A stretch of DNA of 32,794 nt from NCBI RefSeq assembly GCF_013870515.1, contig NZ_JACBXA010000041.1, forward strand, positions 1 through 32,794, in the 5' to 3' direction. Within the stretch, counting starts at the first letter, position 1, and every line of letters begins with the position of its first letter. The position numbers were made by a program, and so were the translations under genes. Of the stretch, positions 15,399-22,885 are shown in pieces. The DNA comes from Streptomyces albidus (ex Kaewkla and Franco 2022). GTDB lineage: Bacteria; Actinomycetota; Actinomycetes; Streptomycetales; Streptomycetaceae. Below the pieces are notes generated by a model. The model was not told where the DNA came from, ran no database searches, and saw nothing but the letters and a program-made list of their open reading frames with translations.

Positions 15399-16037
15399 CT
15401 ACGGGCAGCGGATCCCCGTGCCGCCGAGGCCGCAGTAGCCGCCCGGGTTCTTGTCGAGGTACTGCTGGTGGCGTGCCTCCCCCGGATAGAAGGGGAAGGC
15501 CTCGGCGGAGACGATCTCGGTGGTCACGGCACCGAACCCCGCGTCGGTGAGGGCCCGTTGGTAGGCATCGCGAGTCTCCTCCGCCGCGGCTTTCTGTGCG
15601 GAGGAGTGGTGGAAGACCATCGAGCGGCAGTACGTGCCGACGTCGTTGCCCTGGCGGAAGCCCTGAGTGGGGTCGTGGGACTCCCAGAAGAGCTTCAGCA
15701 GTGTGCCGTACGTGACCTTCGACGGGTCGAAGACGGCGCGTACGGTCTCGGCGTGGCCGGTCCGCCCGCTCGCCACCTCTTCGGAGATGGGGTGCGCGGT
15801 GGTGCCGCCCTGGAAGCCGACGAGGGTGGTCCACACGCCGGGCGTACGCCAGAACCGGCGCTCCGCTCCCCAGAAGCAGCCGAGTGCGAAGTCGGCCGTC
15901 TCAAAGCCCTCCGGATAAGGGCCGAGCAGGCGGGTGCCGAGCACGGTGTGCGTCTCCGGGACGGAGAACATCGGCTCCGGGCGTCCCGGCAGGGCTTCTC
16001 CGGGGGCGGGGAGGCGGTCGGTCAGGGCGTTCAGCAT
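15399..16037 (-). CDS. msrA: Divergent peptide methionine sulfoxide reductase MsrA
   Basis: The 212-residue protein would reduce methionine-S-sulfoxide. Nucleophile Cys54 in ALGCFWGAE, Glu97 in GRTGHAETV and resolving Cys202/Cys211 (GYCGLGG, IRCP) are kept. The two tyrosines that hold the sulfoxide oxygen in MsrA (E. coli Tyr82 and Tyr134) are replaced: HPISEE gives Ser85 and GTYCRS gives Cys137, where the second msrA in this window has NPSYEE and GTQYRS. Reduced or altered activity is therefore possible. ATG 16037 has GGAG close upstream. It is a single leftward gene, divergent from the SpoIIE-type phosphatase. Confidence 0.88.
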   Translation of the reverse strand: MLNALTDRLPAPGEALPGRPEPMFSVPETHTVLGTRLLGPYPEGFETADFALGCFWGAERRFWRTPGVWTTLVGFQGGTTAHPISEEVASGRTGHAETVRAVFDPSKVTYGTLLKLFWESHDPTQGFRQGNDVGTYCRSMVFHHSSAQKAAAEETRDAYQRALTDAGFGAVTTEIVSAEAFPFYPGEARHQQYLDKNPGGYCGLGGTGIRCP

Positions 16038-16171
16038 GGCTCTCCGTCGTCGGGTCGCTTCGGGCAGGCCTTCGGGCGACGTGCTGCGTACTGCATACCC
16101 GCCGGGCCCCCGATTCCGCCCCCGGAAACCGGCTGAGGGGGCGGCCGGAGGCAGCCCGCACAGGACAGATC

Positions 16172-16210
16172 AGGGTGGTCACCCTCGGTAACTGTTCCGA
16201 TTTGCCGGAA
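16172..16210. promoter_or_regulatory. Two small dyads between msrA and the phosphatase
   Basis: AGGGTG-GT-CACCCT (16172-16185) is a perfect 6-2-6 palindrome, and TTCCG/CGGAA (16195-16199 and 16206-16210) is a 5-bp dyad. Both lie upstream of the rightward phosphatase gene and could be regulatory. No regulator is assigned. Confidence 0.3.
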
Positions 16211-16254
16211 ATGCTCCTGCGTAGCAGCATGAAGTTGCGATGGGAGGTGGGGCG

Positions 16255-17556
16255 GTGGGAGGTCGCGAGAAACAGGCTCATCTCAGCGAGACTGCCGCTC
16301 AGGTGCTCGGGGAGCTGCTGGACCGGTCTCACGAGGTCGCTCCGACGGACATTCCGCGAGTCGTGGACGAGCTGTCCCGGGAGATGGGGCTCGGGCATGT
16401 CGGGATCTTCGTGATCGACGAGACCCAGACGTGCCTCATCCCGCTGATCATGCCGCCCCGCGGCGGACACGGGGGCATCTCCGTCGACGAGACCCTCGCG
16501 GGCCTGTGCTATCGGACGACGTCTCTGCGCATGTCGGGACACGACGACGGAGCTCTGGAGCTGTGGCTCCCCCTGCTGAACGGGGTCGAGCGGATCGGCG
16601 TGCTCCATGTGCGTACAACCACCCTGGACGGCCAGACCCTGCACTTCTGCAGGCTGCTGGCATCGCTGGTGACCCTGCTCGTGCTCACCAAGGGAGCGCA
16701 CAGCGACGACTACAAGCGGGTTCAGCGCAGCGAGCCGTTCTCACTGCCCTCGGAGATGGTCTGGGCGTTCCTGCCGCCCCGCACGCTCGGCACGGACCGT
16801 GTGGTCTCCACCGCAGTCCTCGAACCGGCCGACGAGTTGGGCGGGGACGCCTTCGACCACTCCCTGATAGGCGAGGGCCTGCACACGACGGTCATCGACG
16901 CGATGGGTCACGACCTGGCGGCCGGGCTGACCTCGTCGGTCACGATGGCGGGATGCCGCAACGCACGGCGCAACGGAGCCGGTCTCGAGGAGCTGGTCTC
17001 AGGCATCGACAGGAGCATCCACGAGGTGTTTCCCGACCGCTTCTGCACCGGAGTCTTCGGCAACCTCAACCTGGAGAGCGGAGTGTGGAGCTGGATCAAC
17101 TGCGGCCATCCCACACCACTGCTGATCCGCAACGAACGGCTTGTGCCCGACACCCTGGACCGACCGCCCGAACTGCCTCTCGGGCTCGGCTATCTCGACG
17201 AGGGGCGCAGGGTCGTCCAGAAGGCTCAACTCCGGCCCGGGGACCGGGTGCTCCTCTACAGCGACGGCATCGTCGAAGCGCTCTCCAAGACCGGTGAGCG
17301 CTTCGGGCTGGAGAACTTCATCGACTTCCTGGTCCGGGCCACCGCGGCCGGCGTCACCACCTACGAGGTGCTGCGCATCCTCATGCAGTCGATCATCCGC
17401 CACCACGGCGGCCACCTGCAGGACGACGCGACGATCCTGCTCTTCGAGTGGCGCGACCCGGACGCCCCGCCGAGCCCCGACCAGAACCACGAGTACCGGC
17501 GCGGCGCGCCCGATCACTCACATCAGGCTGCCCCGACGGGCATCGTGAGCCGTTGA
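16255..17556 (+). CDS. PP2C/SpoIIE-type serine phosphatase with GAF-like N-terminus
   Basis: This protein phosphatase is probably directed at an anti-sigma-factor antagonist. GTG 16255 has GGAGG 7-8 bases upstream; ATG 16240 has none. The product is 433 residues. An N-terminal GAF-like sensor region (about 15-145) includes VGIFVIDETQTCLIPLI and GVERIGVLHV. The C-terminal SpoIIE domain shows the metal-binding motifs ADELGGDAFD (Asp198), VIDAMGHDLAAG (Asp215), LLYSDGIVEAL (Asp337) and LQDDATILL (Asp390/391). It lacks membrane helices and a kinase domain. Streptomyces has dozens of such proteins; no partner STAS or kinase gene is adjacent. Confidence 0.9.
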   Translation: MGGREKQAHLSETAAQVLGELLDRSHEVAPTDIPRVVDELSREMGLGHVGIFVIDETQTCLIPLIMPPRGGHGGISVDETLAGLCYRTTSLRMSGHDDGALELWLPLLNGVERIGVLHVRTTTLDGQTLHFCRLLASLVTLLVLTKGAHSDDYKRVQRSEPFSLPSEMVWAFLPPRTLGTDRVVSTAVLEPADELGGDAFDHSLIGEGLHTTVIDAMGHDLAAGLTSSVTMAGCRNARRNGAGLEELVSGIDRSIHEVFPDRFCTGVFGNLNLESGVWSWINCGHPTPLLIRNERLVPDTLDRPPELPLGLGYLDEGRRVVQKAQLRPGDRVLLYSDGIVEALSKTGERFGLENFIDFLVRATAAGVTTYEVLRILMQSIIRHHGGHLQDDATILLFEWRDPDAPPSPDQNHEYRRGAPDHSHQAAPTGIVSR

Positions 17557-17563
17557 TCGAAAG

Positions 17564-17605
17564 CCGAGCGGGGCCGGCGACCGTACGGTTGCCGGCCCCG
17601 CTCGG
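17564..17605. terminator. 15-bp hairpin terminator after the phosphatase gene
   Basis: CCGAGCGGGGCCGGC (17564-17578) and its exact complement (17591-17605) flank a 12-base centre that contains the palindrome ACCGTACGGT. It starts just past the phosphatase stop codon and faces the leftward PrpD-like gene. Confidence 0.85.
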
Positions 17606-17613
17606 AGTGTGGC

Positions 17614-17642
17614 CGCGGACGGTCCGGCCCGGACCGTCCGCG
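17614..17642. terminator. Second hairpin, perfect 14-bp stem
   Basis: CGCGGACGGTCCGG (17614-17627) and its complement (17629-17642) have one central base. With the hairpin at 17564 it forms a tandem bidirectional terminator between convergent genes. Confidence 0.75.
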
Positions 17643-17660
17643 AAGCTCGTTCGCCTACTC

Positions 17661-18326
17661 CTAGAGGACCGCCTCGGCGTGCCAACGGGTCCCCAACTCG
17701 CTCACCAACTCCTGCGCGTCGACTGCCGGTGCCAGCAATGCGAGGAGCCCCCGCCTGCCTTCGACGGGCGCTTCCGGTGCGGTGAAACCGCGCTCGCCGA
17801 GCAGCGCGGCCTCCAAACCGTCCGCAGCCGCGAAGGCGGTACGCAGCGCTGCGACTTCCTCCTGGCCCTCGGCGCCCTCTCCGGAACTCCCTGAGACGGT
17901 CGTCGTCTGGGTGGATGCGAGCCCGAGCGCGTGAAGTGCCCCTGCTGGATCGGTGGATCCGGCGAGCGCGGCGCCGACGACGGACAGCGCGTCCGGCCGT
18001 ACATCGAGCAACGCCGCCAGCCGGCAGGCGACTTCGCACCCGAGCACGGTCGCCTCCACAGCCCTCGCGTCGTTGCGGAGCCTGGCCACGGAGGCGGTGG
18101 CGGCAAGAAGCGGGTGCACGCCTGAACGCGCCAGCCCCGCAGCCGATTCGAGGACGTCCGCACGGACATCCCCTTCCGGGTAGGCCGAGCGCACCGCAGC
18201 CAGGTGCCCGTCCTCCCCGGCAGACGACGCGGCAGGGAGGTCGGAGACCGCGGAACGGAGCCCGTCCGGTATCGAGGAGCCTCCGGACAACGAGAACTGA
18301 ACCAGCGAAGCGCTTACGTCCGTCAT
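17661..18326 (-). CDS. MmgE/PrpD-like helical protein, catalytic motifs absent
   Basis: The 221-residue protein resembles the helical part of MmgE/PrpD: VRADVLESAAGLARSGVHPL, EATVLGCEVACRLAALLDVR and ALHALGLASTQTTTV. It lacks the HLDDFDDTH and KPFHPGKAAANG motifs of the adjacent full-length enzyme. It may be a partner subunit or a shortened paralogue. ATG 18326 overlaps the stop of the PrpD gene (ATGA), and GGGGAGGAAG lies just upstream, so it is co-translated. It is the last gene of the leftward operon and ends at tandem hairpins. Role is inferred only from operon and weak similarity. Confidence 0.6.
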   Translation of the reverse strand: MTDVSASLVQFSLSGGSSIPDGLRSAVSDLPAASSAGEDGHLAAVRSAYPEGDVRADVLESAAGLARSGVHPLLAATASVARLRNDARAVEATVLGCEVACRLAALLDVRPDALSVVGAALAGSTDPAGALHALGLASTQTTTVSGSSGEGAEGQEEVAALRTAFAAADGLEAALLGERGFTAPEAPVEGRRGLLALLAPAVDAQELVSELGTRWHAEAVL

Positions 18327-19645
18327 CAGTCTTCCTCCCCGACGCAGGCGTTCATGAGCGTGGTCAAGTAGTCGGGTCCTTCACCTGAGACGGCCTTCAC
18401 GACGGAGTCCGTCCTGCCGGGCAGCACCGGCTCGATGAGCCTGGAGACCTTGGAGTACAGGTCGGCTTCGGTCAGCGGCATCTCCTGGCTGCCCCGGGCC
18501 GTCCGCACGTGGTGGCGCAACGTGGCGCCGTCCTTCATGGTGACCACGACCTCGGCCTCCGCCCGGGCGCGCTCCGGCGCGGCGAGCAGTCGCACCTTGC
18601 TGCGCACCTGCTTCATCGCCTCCGACCTCACGAAGTCGTCCTCGTACGCGGAGAGATCGACGAGACCGAGCAGCAGCCCGGCCGCGACGCCGTGCACGGT
18701 GGAGAACCGTGCCTGCAACCCGTCGAGCGGATTCGGGTTGCCGGTGAGTTCGGGGACGAGCGGGTGGCAGTGAACCGCGACCCCCTCAACCGCCTCGACA
18801 CCGCCGGCGGCCTTGATCGGTTCGGCGAGGTGTTCCCCCGCCTCGATCACCGGGTGCGTGACGATCCCGCACGGGTAGGGCTTGAAGGTGTTGTAGCGGA
18901 GCTCGAAGCGGTCGCCGAACTCACCGAGGAACTGCCGCTCGTCGTATTCCCTGGTGAGCGTTTCGACGAAGCCCTCCAGCGCCCTGTCCGGCCCAGGTGC
19001 TCCGGCGGCGGCCGACCGGGCGGCCAGTACGCCGTTGGCCGCGGCCTTGCCCGGGTGGAACGGCTTCGTCATGGTGCCGAAGCCCTCCCGCATGCCGAGA
19101 CCGCGGCTGATCCCCCACGACAGTGCAGACGCCAGGCGCTCCCCGCGGAGGCCGAGCAGCAGCGCCGAGGTCGCTGCTGCACCGAACGCCCCGCAGGTGC
19201 CGGTGATGTGCCATCCGAGGTCGTAGTGCGACGGCGACACCGCCACGCCCAGGCGGAGTTGGAGCTCACAGCCCCAGGCGTAGGCGTTCAGGACGTCCGT
19301 GGCCGGCAAGGCGCCGACCTCGGGTTCGAGTGCGGCCAGTGCGCCGAGGCAGGCTGCTCCCGGGTGGATGACGGTGGCCAGGTGCGTGTCGTCGAAGTCG
19401 TCGAGATGGGCGGCGATCCCCGTGGCGAGGGCGGCGTCGACCGGAGCGACCTTCGTACGTCGTCCAGGTACCCGTGCGACTCCACGGGAGTGGGATACGA
19501 CGGCGTCCACGGCCTCGTGGCGGCTCGCACCGACCGCTGTGCCCGCCACGTTGAGCAACGTGCGTCGCGCCATGGCGAACACGTCGTCGGGCAAAGGCTG
19601 TTCGACGGCCTCGGTGATCACGTCGGCGATTGTGCTGCTGGCCAA
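18326..19645 (-). CDS. MmgE/PrpD family protein (2-methylcitrate dehydratase-like)
   Basis: The protein is 439 residues from TTG 19645, which has AGAGGA 6 bases upstream; GTG 19663 is the alternative (445 residues). Family motifs are clear: AAHLDDFDDTHLATVIHPGA, YDLGWHITGTCGAFGAAATS, GFGTMTKPFHPGKAAANGVL and YNTFKPYPCGIVTHPVIEAG. The family includes 2-methylcitrate dehydratase, cis-aconitate decarboxylase and iminodisuccinate epimerase, all acting on di- or tricarboxylates. The adjoining DASS symporter supports a carboxylate substrate. The exact reaction is not decidable. It lies 32 bases or so after the symporter in the same operon, with no prpB or prpC nearby. Confidence 0.88.
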   Translation of the reverse strand: MASSTIADVITEAVEQPLPDDVFAMARRTLLNVAGTAVGASRHEAVDAVVSHSRGVARVPGRRTKVAPVDAALATGIAAHLDDFDDTHLATVIHPGAACLGALAALEPEVGALPATDVLNAYAWGCELQLRLGVAVSPSHYDLGWHITGTCGAFGAAATSALLLGLRGERLASALSWGISRGLGMREGFGTMTKPFHPGKAAANGVLAARSAAAGAPGPDRALEGFVETLTREYDERQFLGEFGDRFELRYNTFKPYPCGIVTHPVIEAGEHLAEPIKAAGGVEAVEGVAVHCHPLVPELTGNPNPLDGLQARFSTVHGVAAGLLLGLVDLSAYEDDFVRSEAMKQVRSKVRLLAAPERARAEAEVVVTMKDGATLRHHVRTARGSQEMPLTEADLYSKVSRLIEPVLPGRTDSVVKAVSGEGPDYLTTLMNACVGEED

Positions 19646-19695
19646 TCCGGTTCCTCTTTTCACTGCTCGTCCATGTCGTACAGGGTGTGTTTCCG

Positions 19696-21228
19696 TCACA
19701 GTCCCACCATCGGTGCGAGCGTCAGGACGCCGGTCACGAGGATGGCCACGCCGAGCACGTCGAAGACGATTCCCGAACGCACCATGCGCGTGATGGGGAT
19801 GAGCCCCGAGCCGTAGACGATCGCGTTGGGCGGGGTGCTGACAGGAAGCATGAATCCGTAGCCGGACGCCGCGGTGGCGACCAGGCCGGGTATGAGCGGG
19901 TCGACGCCGAGTGACTGCGCCATGGGCAGCACGATCGGCAGCACGATGCCGACGCTCGCGGTGTTGCTGGTCGTCTCTGAGATCACCAGAGCCGTGACCG
20001 CCGCCAGGATCGTCACGCTCGTCAGCGAGGAGACGCCGATCAGTTCCGACAGACCGTCGCCGAGCGTCTGCGCCAGGCCCGTCTCGGAGCTGAGGGTGCC
20101 CAGCACGATGCCGGCGCCGAAGAGGAGGATCGTGCCCCAGTCGATCTTCGCCGCGTCCGACCACTCCAGAGTCGCCTTGCTCTTCGCGCCCGGCACCGGA
20201 AGCAGGAACAGAAGCGTGGCCGCGAGGATCGCCGCAACGCCCTCGGTGACGTGCTCCAGCACCCATTCGACCAGCGGGTGGTGTTCGCCGAGCACGGCCT
20301 GAAGCACGCCGGGCCCGGCCCACAGCAGCACCGCGACCGCGAAGGCGATGAGGGTGTTCCGTTCGCCGGGGCTGAACGCGCCGAGCTTCGAGCGTTCCTC
20401 CGCGACGTACTGCTCGGCGCCTTCGAGCTCGCTGACCTCCGGACGGTTCAGCATCAGCAGGACCACGCTCAGCACGGCGAACATGACGATCACGATCGGC
20501 GCGAACAGCAGGACCCAGTCGAGGAAGCCGACCGTCTCGCCGGTCTGCTTCTCGATGAGCTGGCGTCCGATGAGCTGGTGCGGTGCGCCGACCGGCGTGA
20601 ACAGCCCGCCGATGCTCGCTCCGTACGCGACGGCAAGGAGCAGCGCGACCGAGGTGCGGGAGCGGCGCAGATCGCGGCCGGTGCCGGCGGTGCTGATCGA
20701 GCTGACCGAGGCGATCACGCCGAGCGCGATCGGGAACAGCATGGCCACCGTGGCCGTGTTGGATATGAACGCGGAGATCGTGGCGGCGAGGCCGCCGAAC
20801 GCGATGACTGTCCGCGCGGGCGAGCGGACCACGCCGCGGACGGCCAGCATGCGCAGCGCGATACGCCGGTCCAGGCCGTGCACGGTCATCGCGCGGGCGA
20901 TCACGAAGCCGCCGAGGAACGTGAAGATGGTGTCGTTGGCGAACGCACCGAAGACCGTGTCCTCGTTGCCGACACCGAGCAGCACGCACAGCGAGACTGC
21001 GAGCAGGGCGGTGACCGCGAGGGGGACCGCTTCAGAGATCCACCAGATCATCACCAGCGCGAAGATCGCGGCGAGCGGGCGCTGGGCGCCCGGCAGTCCG
21101 TCGGCGAACAGCAGCACAGCGGCGAACGCGAGGGGGCCGAGGAACATCCCCACGCGGCCGCGGAGCTGATCGAAGCGCTCCTGCGGTACGTGCGGCGTCT
21201 CCGGCTTCGTTGCCGTCGTCGTCTCCAC
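19696..21228 (-). CDS. DASS/SLC13-type sodium:carboxylate symporter
   Basis: The 510-residue membrane protein has about 11-12 helices. Two SNT motifs mark the sodium and carboxylate sites of the DASS family: Ser156-Asn157-Thr158 (SAFISNTATVAM) and Ser421-Asn422-Thr423 (ISETTSNTASVG), together with the matching inverted halves (IWWISEAVPL, SGYGFMLPVSTPPNAIVYGS). It imports di- or tricarboxylates with sodium in known members. GTG 21228 has GGGAGG 4 bases upstream; an ATG 11 codons earlier has no site. It heads the operon with the two PrpD-family genes, divergent from IclR. Confidence 0.9.
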   Translation of the reverse strand: METTTATKPETPHVPQERFDQLRGRVGMFLGPLAFAAVLLFADGLPGAQRPLAAIFALVMIWWISEAVPLAVTALLAVSLCVLLGVGNEDTVFGAFANDTIFTFLGGFVIARAMTVHGLDRRIALRMLAVRGVVRSPARTVIAFGGLAATISAFISNTATVAMLFPIALGVIASVSSISTAGTGRDLRRSRTSVALLLAVAYGASIGGLFTPVGAPHQLIGRQLIEKQTGETVGFLDWVLLFAPIVIVMFAVLSVVLLMLNRPEVSELEGAEQYVAEERSKLGAFSPGERNTLIAFAVAVLLWAGPGVLQAVLGEHHPLVEWVLEHVTEGVAAILAATLLFLLPVPGAKSKATLEWSDAAKIDWGTILLFGAGIVLGTLSSETGLAQTLGDGLSELIGVSSLTSVTILAAVTALVISETTSNTASVGIVLPIVLPMAQSLGVDPLIPGLVATAASGYGFMLPVSTPPNAIVYGSGLIPITRMVRSGIVFDVLGVAILVTGVLTLAPMVGL

Positions 21229-21278
21229 CCGGCCTCCCGTTCGAAATCTGAGTGACCACATTGCGGAACAGTGGCCTG

Positions 21279-21294
21279 TATCGTGGGCACGATA
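21279..21294. promoter_or_regulatory. Probable IclR operator (perfect 7-2-7 palindrome)
   Basis: TATCGTG-GG-CACGATA lies between the divergent symporter and IclR genes, at a position able to control both. Assignment to the IclR protein is by location. Confidence 0.7.
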
Positions 21295-21381
21295 GGGTCG
21301 ACCAGTGATCGGGCGCAAGACTCGGTCGCCGATCGATCGAGGGTGAGTGCGAGGCGCGTGGGGGACGGCGTGGGGGACAAG

Positions 21382-22188
21382 GTGAACGGACAGCACGGTG
21401 CTGCGGGCGTGCAGTCCATCGACAGGGCCATGTCGTTGCTGTCGGTCTTCTCCACCGCGCGCCCGGTGGTCGGAGTGTCCGAACTGGCCCGCGCCACAGG
21501 GCTGGCGCGTGGCACGGCGCACCGTCTGGTGACCGCGCTCGTCTCGCACGGTGTGCTGAGCCAGGTGCCCGATACGAGCAGCTACTGCCTCGGCCCCCGC
21601 CTGCTGGGGCTGGCCGAGGTCGCCCGTCAGCAGATCTCGCTGGAAGCTCAGGCGGGTCCCGTCATGGCGTGGCTGCGCGACCGCAGCACCGAGACGGTGG
21701 GGCTGCACATCCTCGACGACATGCCCAGCCGCCGCACCATCGCCCAGGCGGAGTCCCCGCACGCTCTGCGGCGCACCTACACCGACCTCGGTGCGGCCCG
21801 GCCTCCGTATCAGGGCGCTCCGGGGAAGCTGCTGCTCGCCTTCGCCGACGAGCGTCTGCGCCGGCGTGTGCTGGACGGTGAGCTGCCCGTCGCAGACGGG
21901 GGCGACGACCTCGACGCCACCCGGCTCGCCGCCGAACTGGCCACGATCCGTGAGGACGGATACGCGCTGTCGCTGCAGGAGCGCGTGCCCGGCGTGGTGG
22001 CCTCAGCGGTTCCCGTACGGGACCATCGCGCCGTCGTCGTGGCCGCGTTGAGCATCTCGATCCCGTCCGTCCGAGCCGGACGCGACGAGCTTCTCGGGCT
22101 GATTCCACTGGCGCGCGAAGCAGCGGACCAGCTGTCCGAACGCCTCGGGTACGTGGGCGAAACCTCCGGCGACACCGAGAGCGTCTAG
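21382..22188 (+). CDS. IclR family transcriptional regulator
   Basis: The product is 268 residues from GTG 21382; earlier in-frame GTGs at 21343, 21358 and 21370 are possible, but this start puts the conserved GVQSIDRAMSLLSVF near the N-terminus and has a G-rich site. The winged helix is at VVGVSELARATGLARGTAHR followed by LVTALVSHGVL. The effector domain (about 90-255) contains GLHILDD, GAPGKLLLAF and a late SAVPVRDHRAVVVAALSISI. It is divergent from the symporter operon with a palindrome between, so it probably controls carboxylate uptake and catabolism. The effector is likely the substrate or a product. Confidence 0.88.
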   Translation: MNGQHGAAGVQSIDRAMSLLSVFSTARPVVGVSELARATGLARGTAHRLVTALVSHGVLSQVPDTSSYCLGPRLLGLAEVARQQISLEAQAGPVMAWLRDRSTETVGLHILDDMPSRRTIAQAESPHALRRTYTDLGAARPPYQGAPGKLLLAFADERLRRRVLDGELPVADGGDDLDATRLAAELATIREDGYALSLQERVPGVVASAVPVRDHRAVVVAALSISIPSVRAGRDELLGLIPLAREAADQLSERLGYVGETSGDTESV

Positions 22189-22395
22189 CCCGCGCCGACG
22201 TCACATCGCCCAGCGCTGAGCCGGCTCACCGAGCCGTTTGACCCTGTCGCAAATCGGAGTAATGCTTGTAATTGGACCGGTTAACCACGGCAGGACTTCG
22301 AAAGGAGTGCTTGCCGGGCACCGGTCAGGTTCCCGGTGAATTCCGAGAAACGTGTGAAAGCGTTGATCGGGGCTTCCCGGGGACCCCACAACAGC

Positions 22396-22444
22396 AGGAC
22401 TCCTTGAGACCCGGGTCGAAACGGCCCGGGTCTCAAGGAGTCCT
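22396..22444. terminator. Perfect 20-bp hairpin
   Basis: Arms 22396-22415 and 22425-22444 are exactly complementary with a 9-base loop (TCGAAACGG), and CAGCA/TGCTG outside extends the stem past a small bulge. It lies about 210 bp after the IclR stop, so it is a likely terminator for that gene or for leftward read-through. Confidence 0.75.
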
Positions 22445-22559
22445 TTGCTGCTGTTTCTGCCGATCCAGGACGGCCTGACGGCGGGACGCTCCGCACGCCG
22501 ACGGGCGGCGCGCATGGATACGCGGTCCGCCCTGTTCGCGGCGATGGCGCTGCGAGGGC

Positions 22560-22599
22560 GGCCGGAGCTGGTCACCACGAGTGGGGACCAGCTCCGGCC
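22560..22599. terminator. 14-bp hairpin with extended inner stem
   Basis: GGCCGGAGCTGGTC (22560-22573) and its complement (22586-22599) enclose a further CCAC/GTGG pairing after one mismatch. It lies just beyond the end of the msrA fragment on its minus-strand downstream side, where a terminator of an ancestral msrA would be expected. Confidence 0.6.
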
Positions 22600-22627
22600 C
22601 GGCCCGCATCAGCCCGCGGCCGGTGCG

Positions 22628-22675
22628 ACCCCCACCGGGCAGGAGACGCCCGTGCCGCAGTAGCCCGCGGGGTTC
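22628..22675 (-). pseudogene. Remnant of an msrA 3' end
   Basis: These 48 bases equal the end of the intact msrA at 24726-24782 exactly, except for one 9-base deletion. The deletion lies between two TGCCG repeats, as expected from replication slippage. On the minus strand it reads [16 protein letters not shown], the MsrA C-terminus minus three residues, and runs to a TGA near 22619. Upstream similarity to msrA fades within about 50 bases and meets a stop, and there is no N-terminal part. It is a duplicated fragment, not a gene. Confidence 0.85.
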
Positions 22676-22885
22676 CCGTGCCCAGGTTCAGATGGTGACG
22701 AGCTTCAGCCGGTGGAACGGGCAGGCGTCGCCGGGGCCGGGCGGAGCCCTCCCCGGTCCCGCTTCGGCCTCGGCCCCGCTGTGCGTGGGCGTCGAGCCGC
22801 GCGGGAGTGTGCGATCGGTCTGCACAGGGCCCCGGCAGCACGCAGTCCTACCTCGTGAGCGGCGCGGTCACCGTCCACACGTACG

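Larger units (their letters stand above)
22189..22885. other. Gene-free stretch of about 700 bp with hairpins and an msrA fragment
   Basis: No frame is convincing. The stretch holds two strong hairpins (22396-22444 and 22560-22599) and a broken copy of the msrA 3' end (22628-22675, weaker similarity to about 22720). The part from 22741 to 22885 shows nothing recognisable. It looks like a junction left by rearrangement. Confidence 0.6.

Noticed and set aside
22445..22663. 72-codon rightward frame between the hairpins
   Set aside because: No motif, and its 3' end reads through the msrA remnant on the wrong strand.
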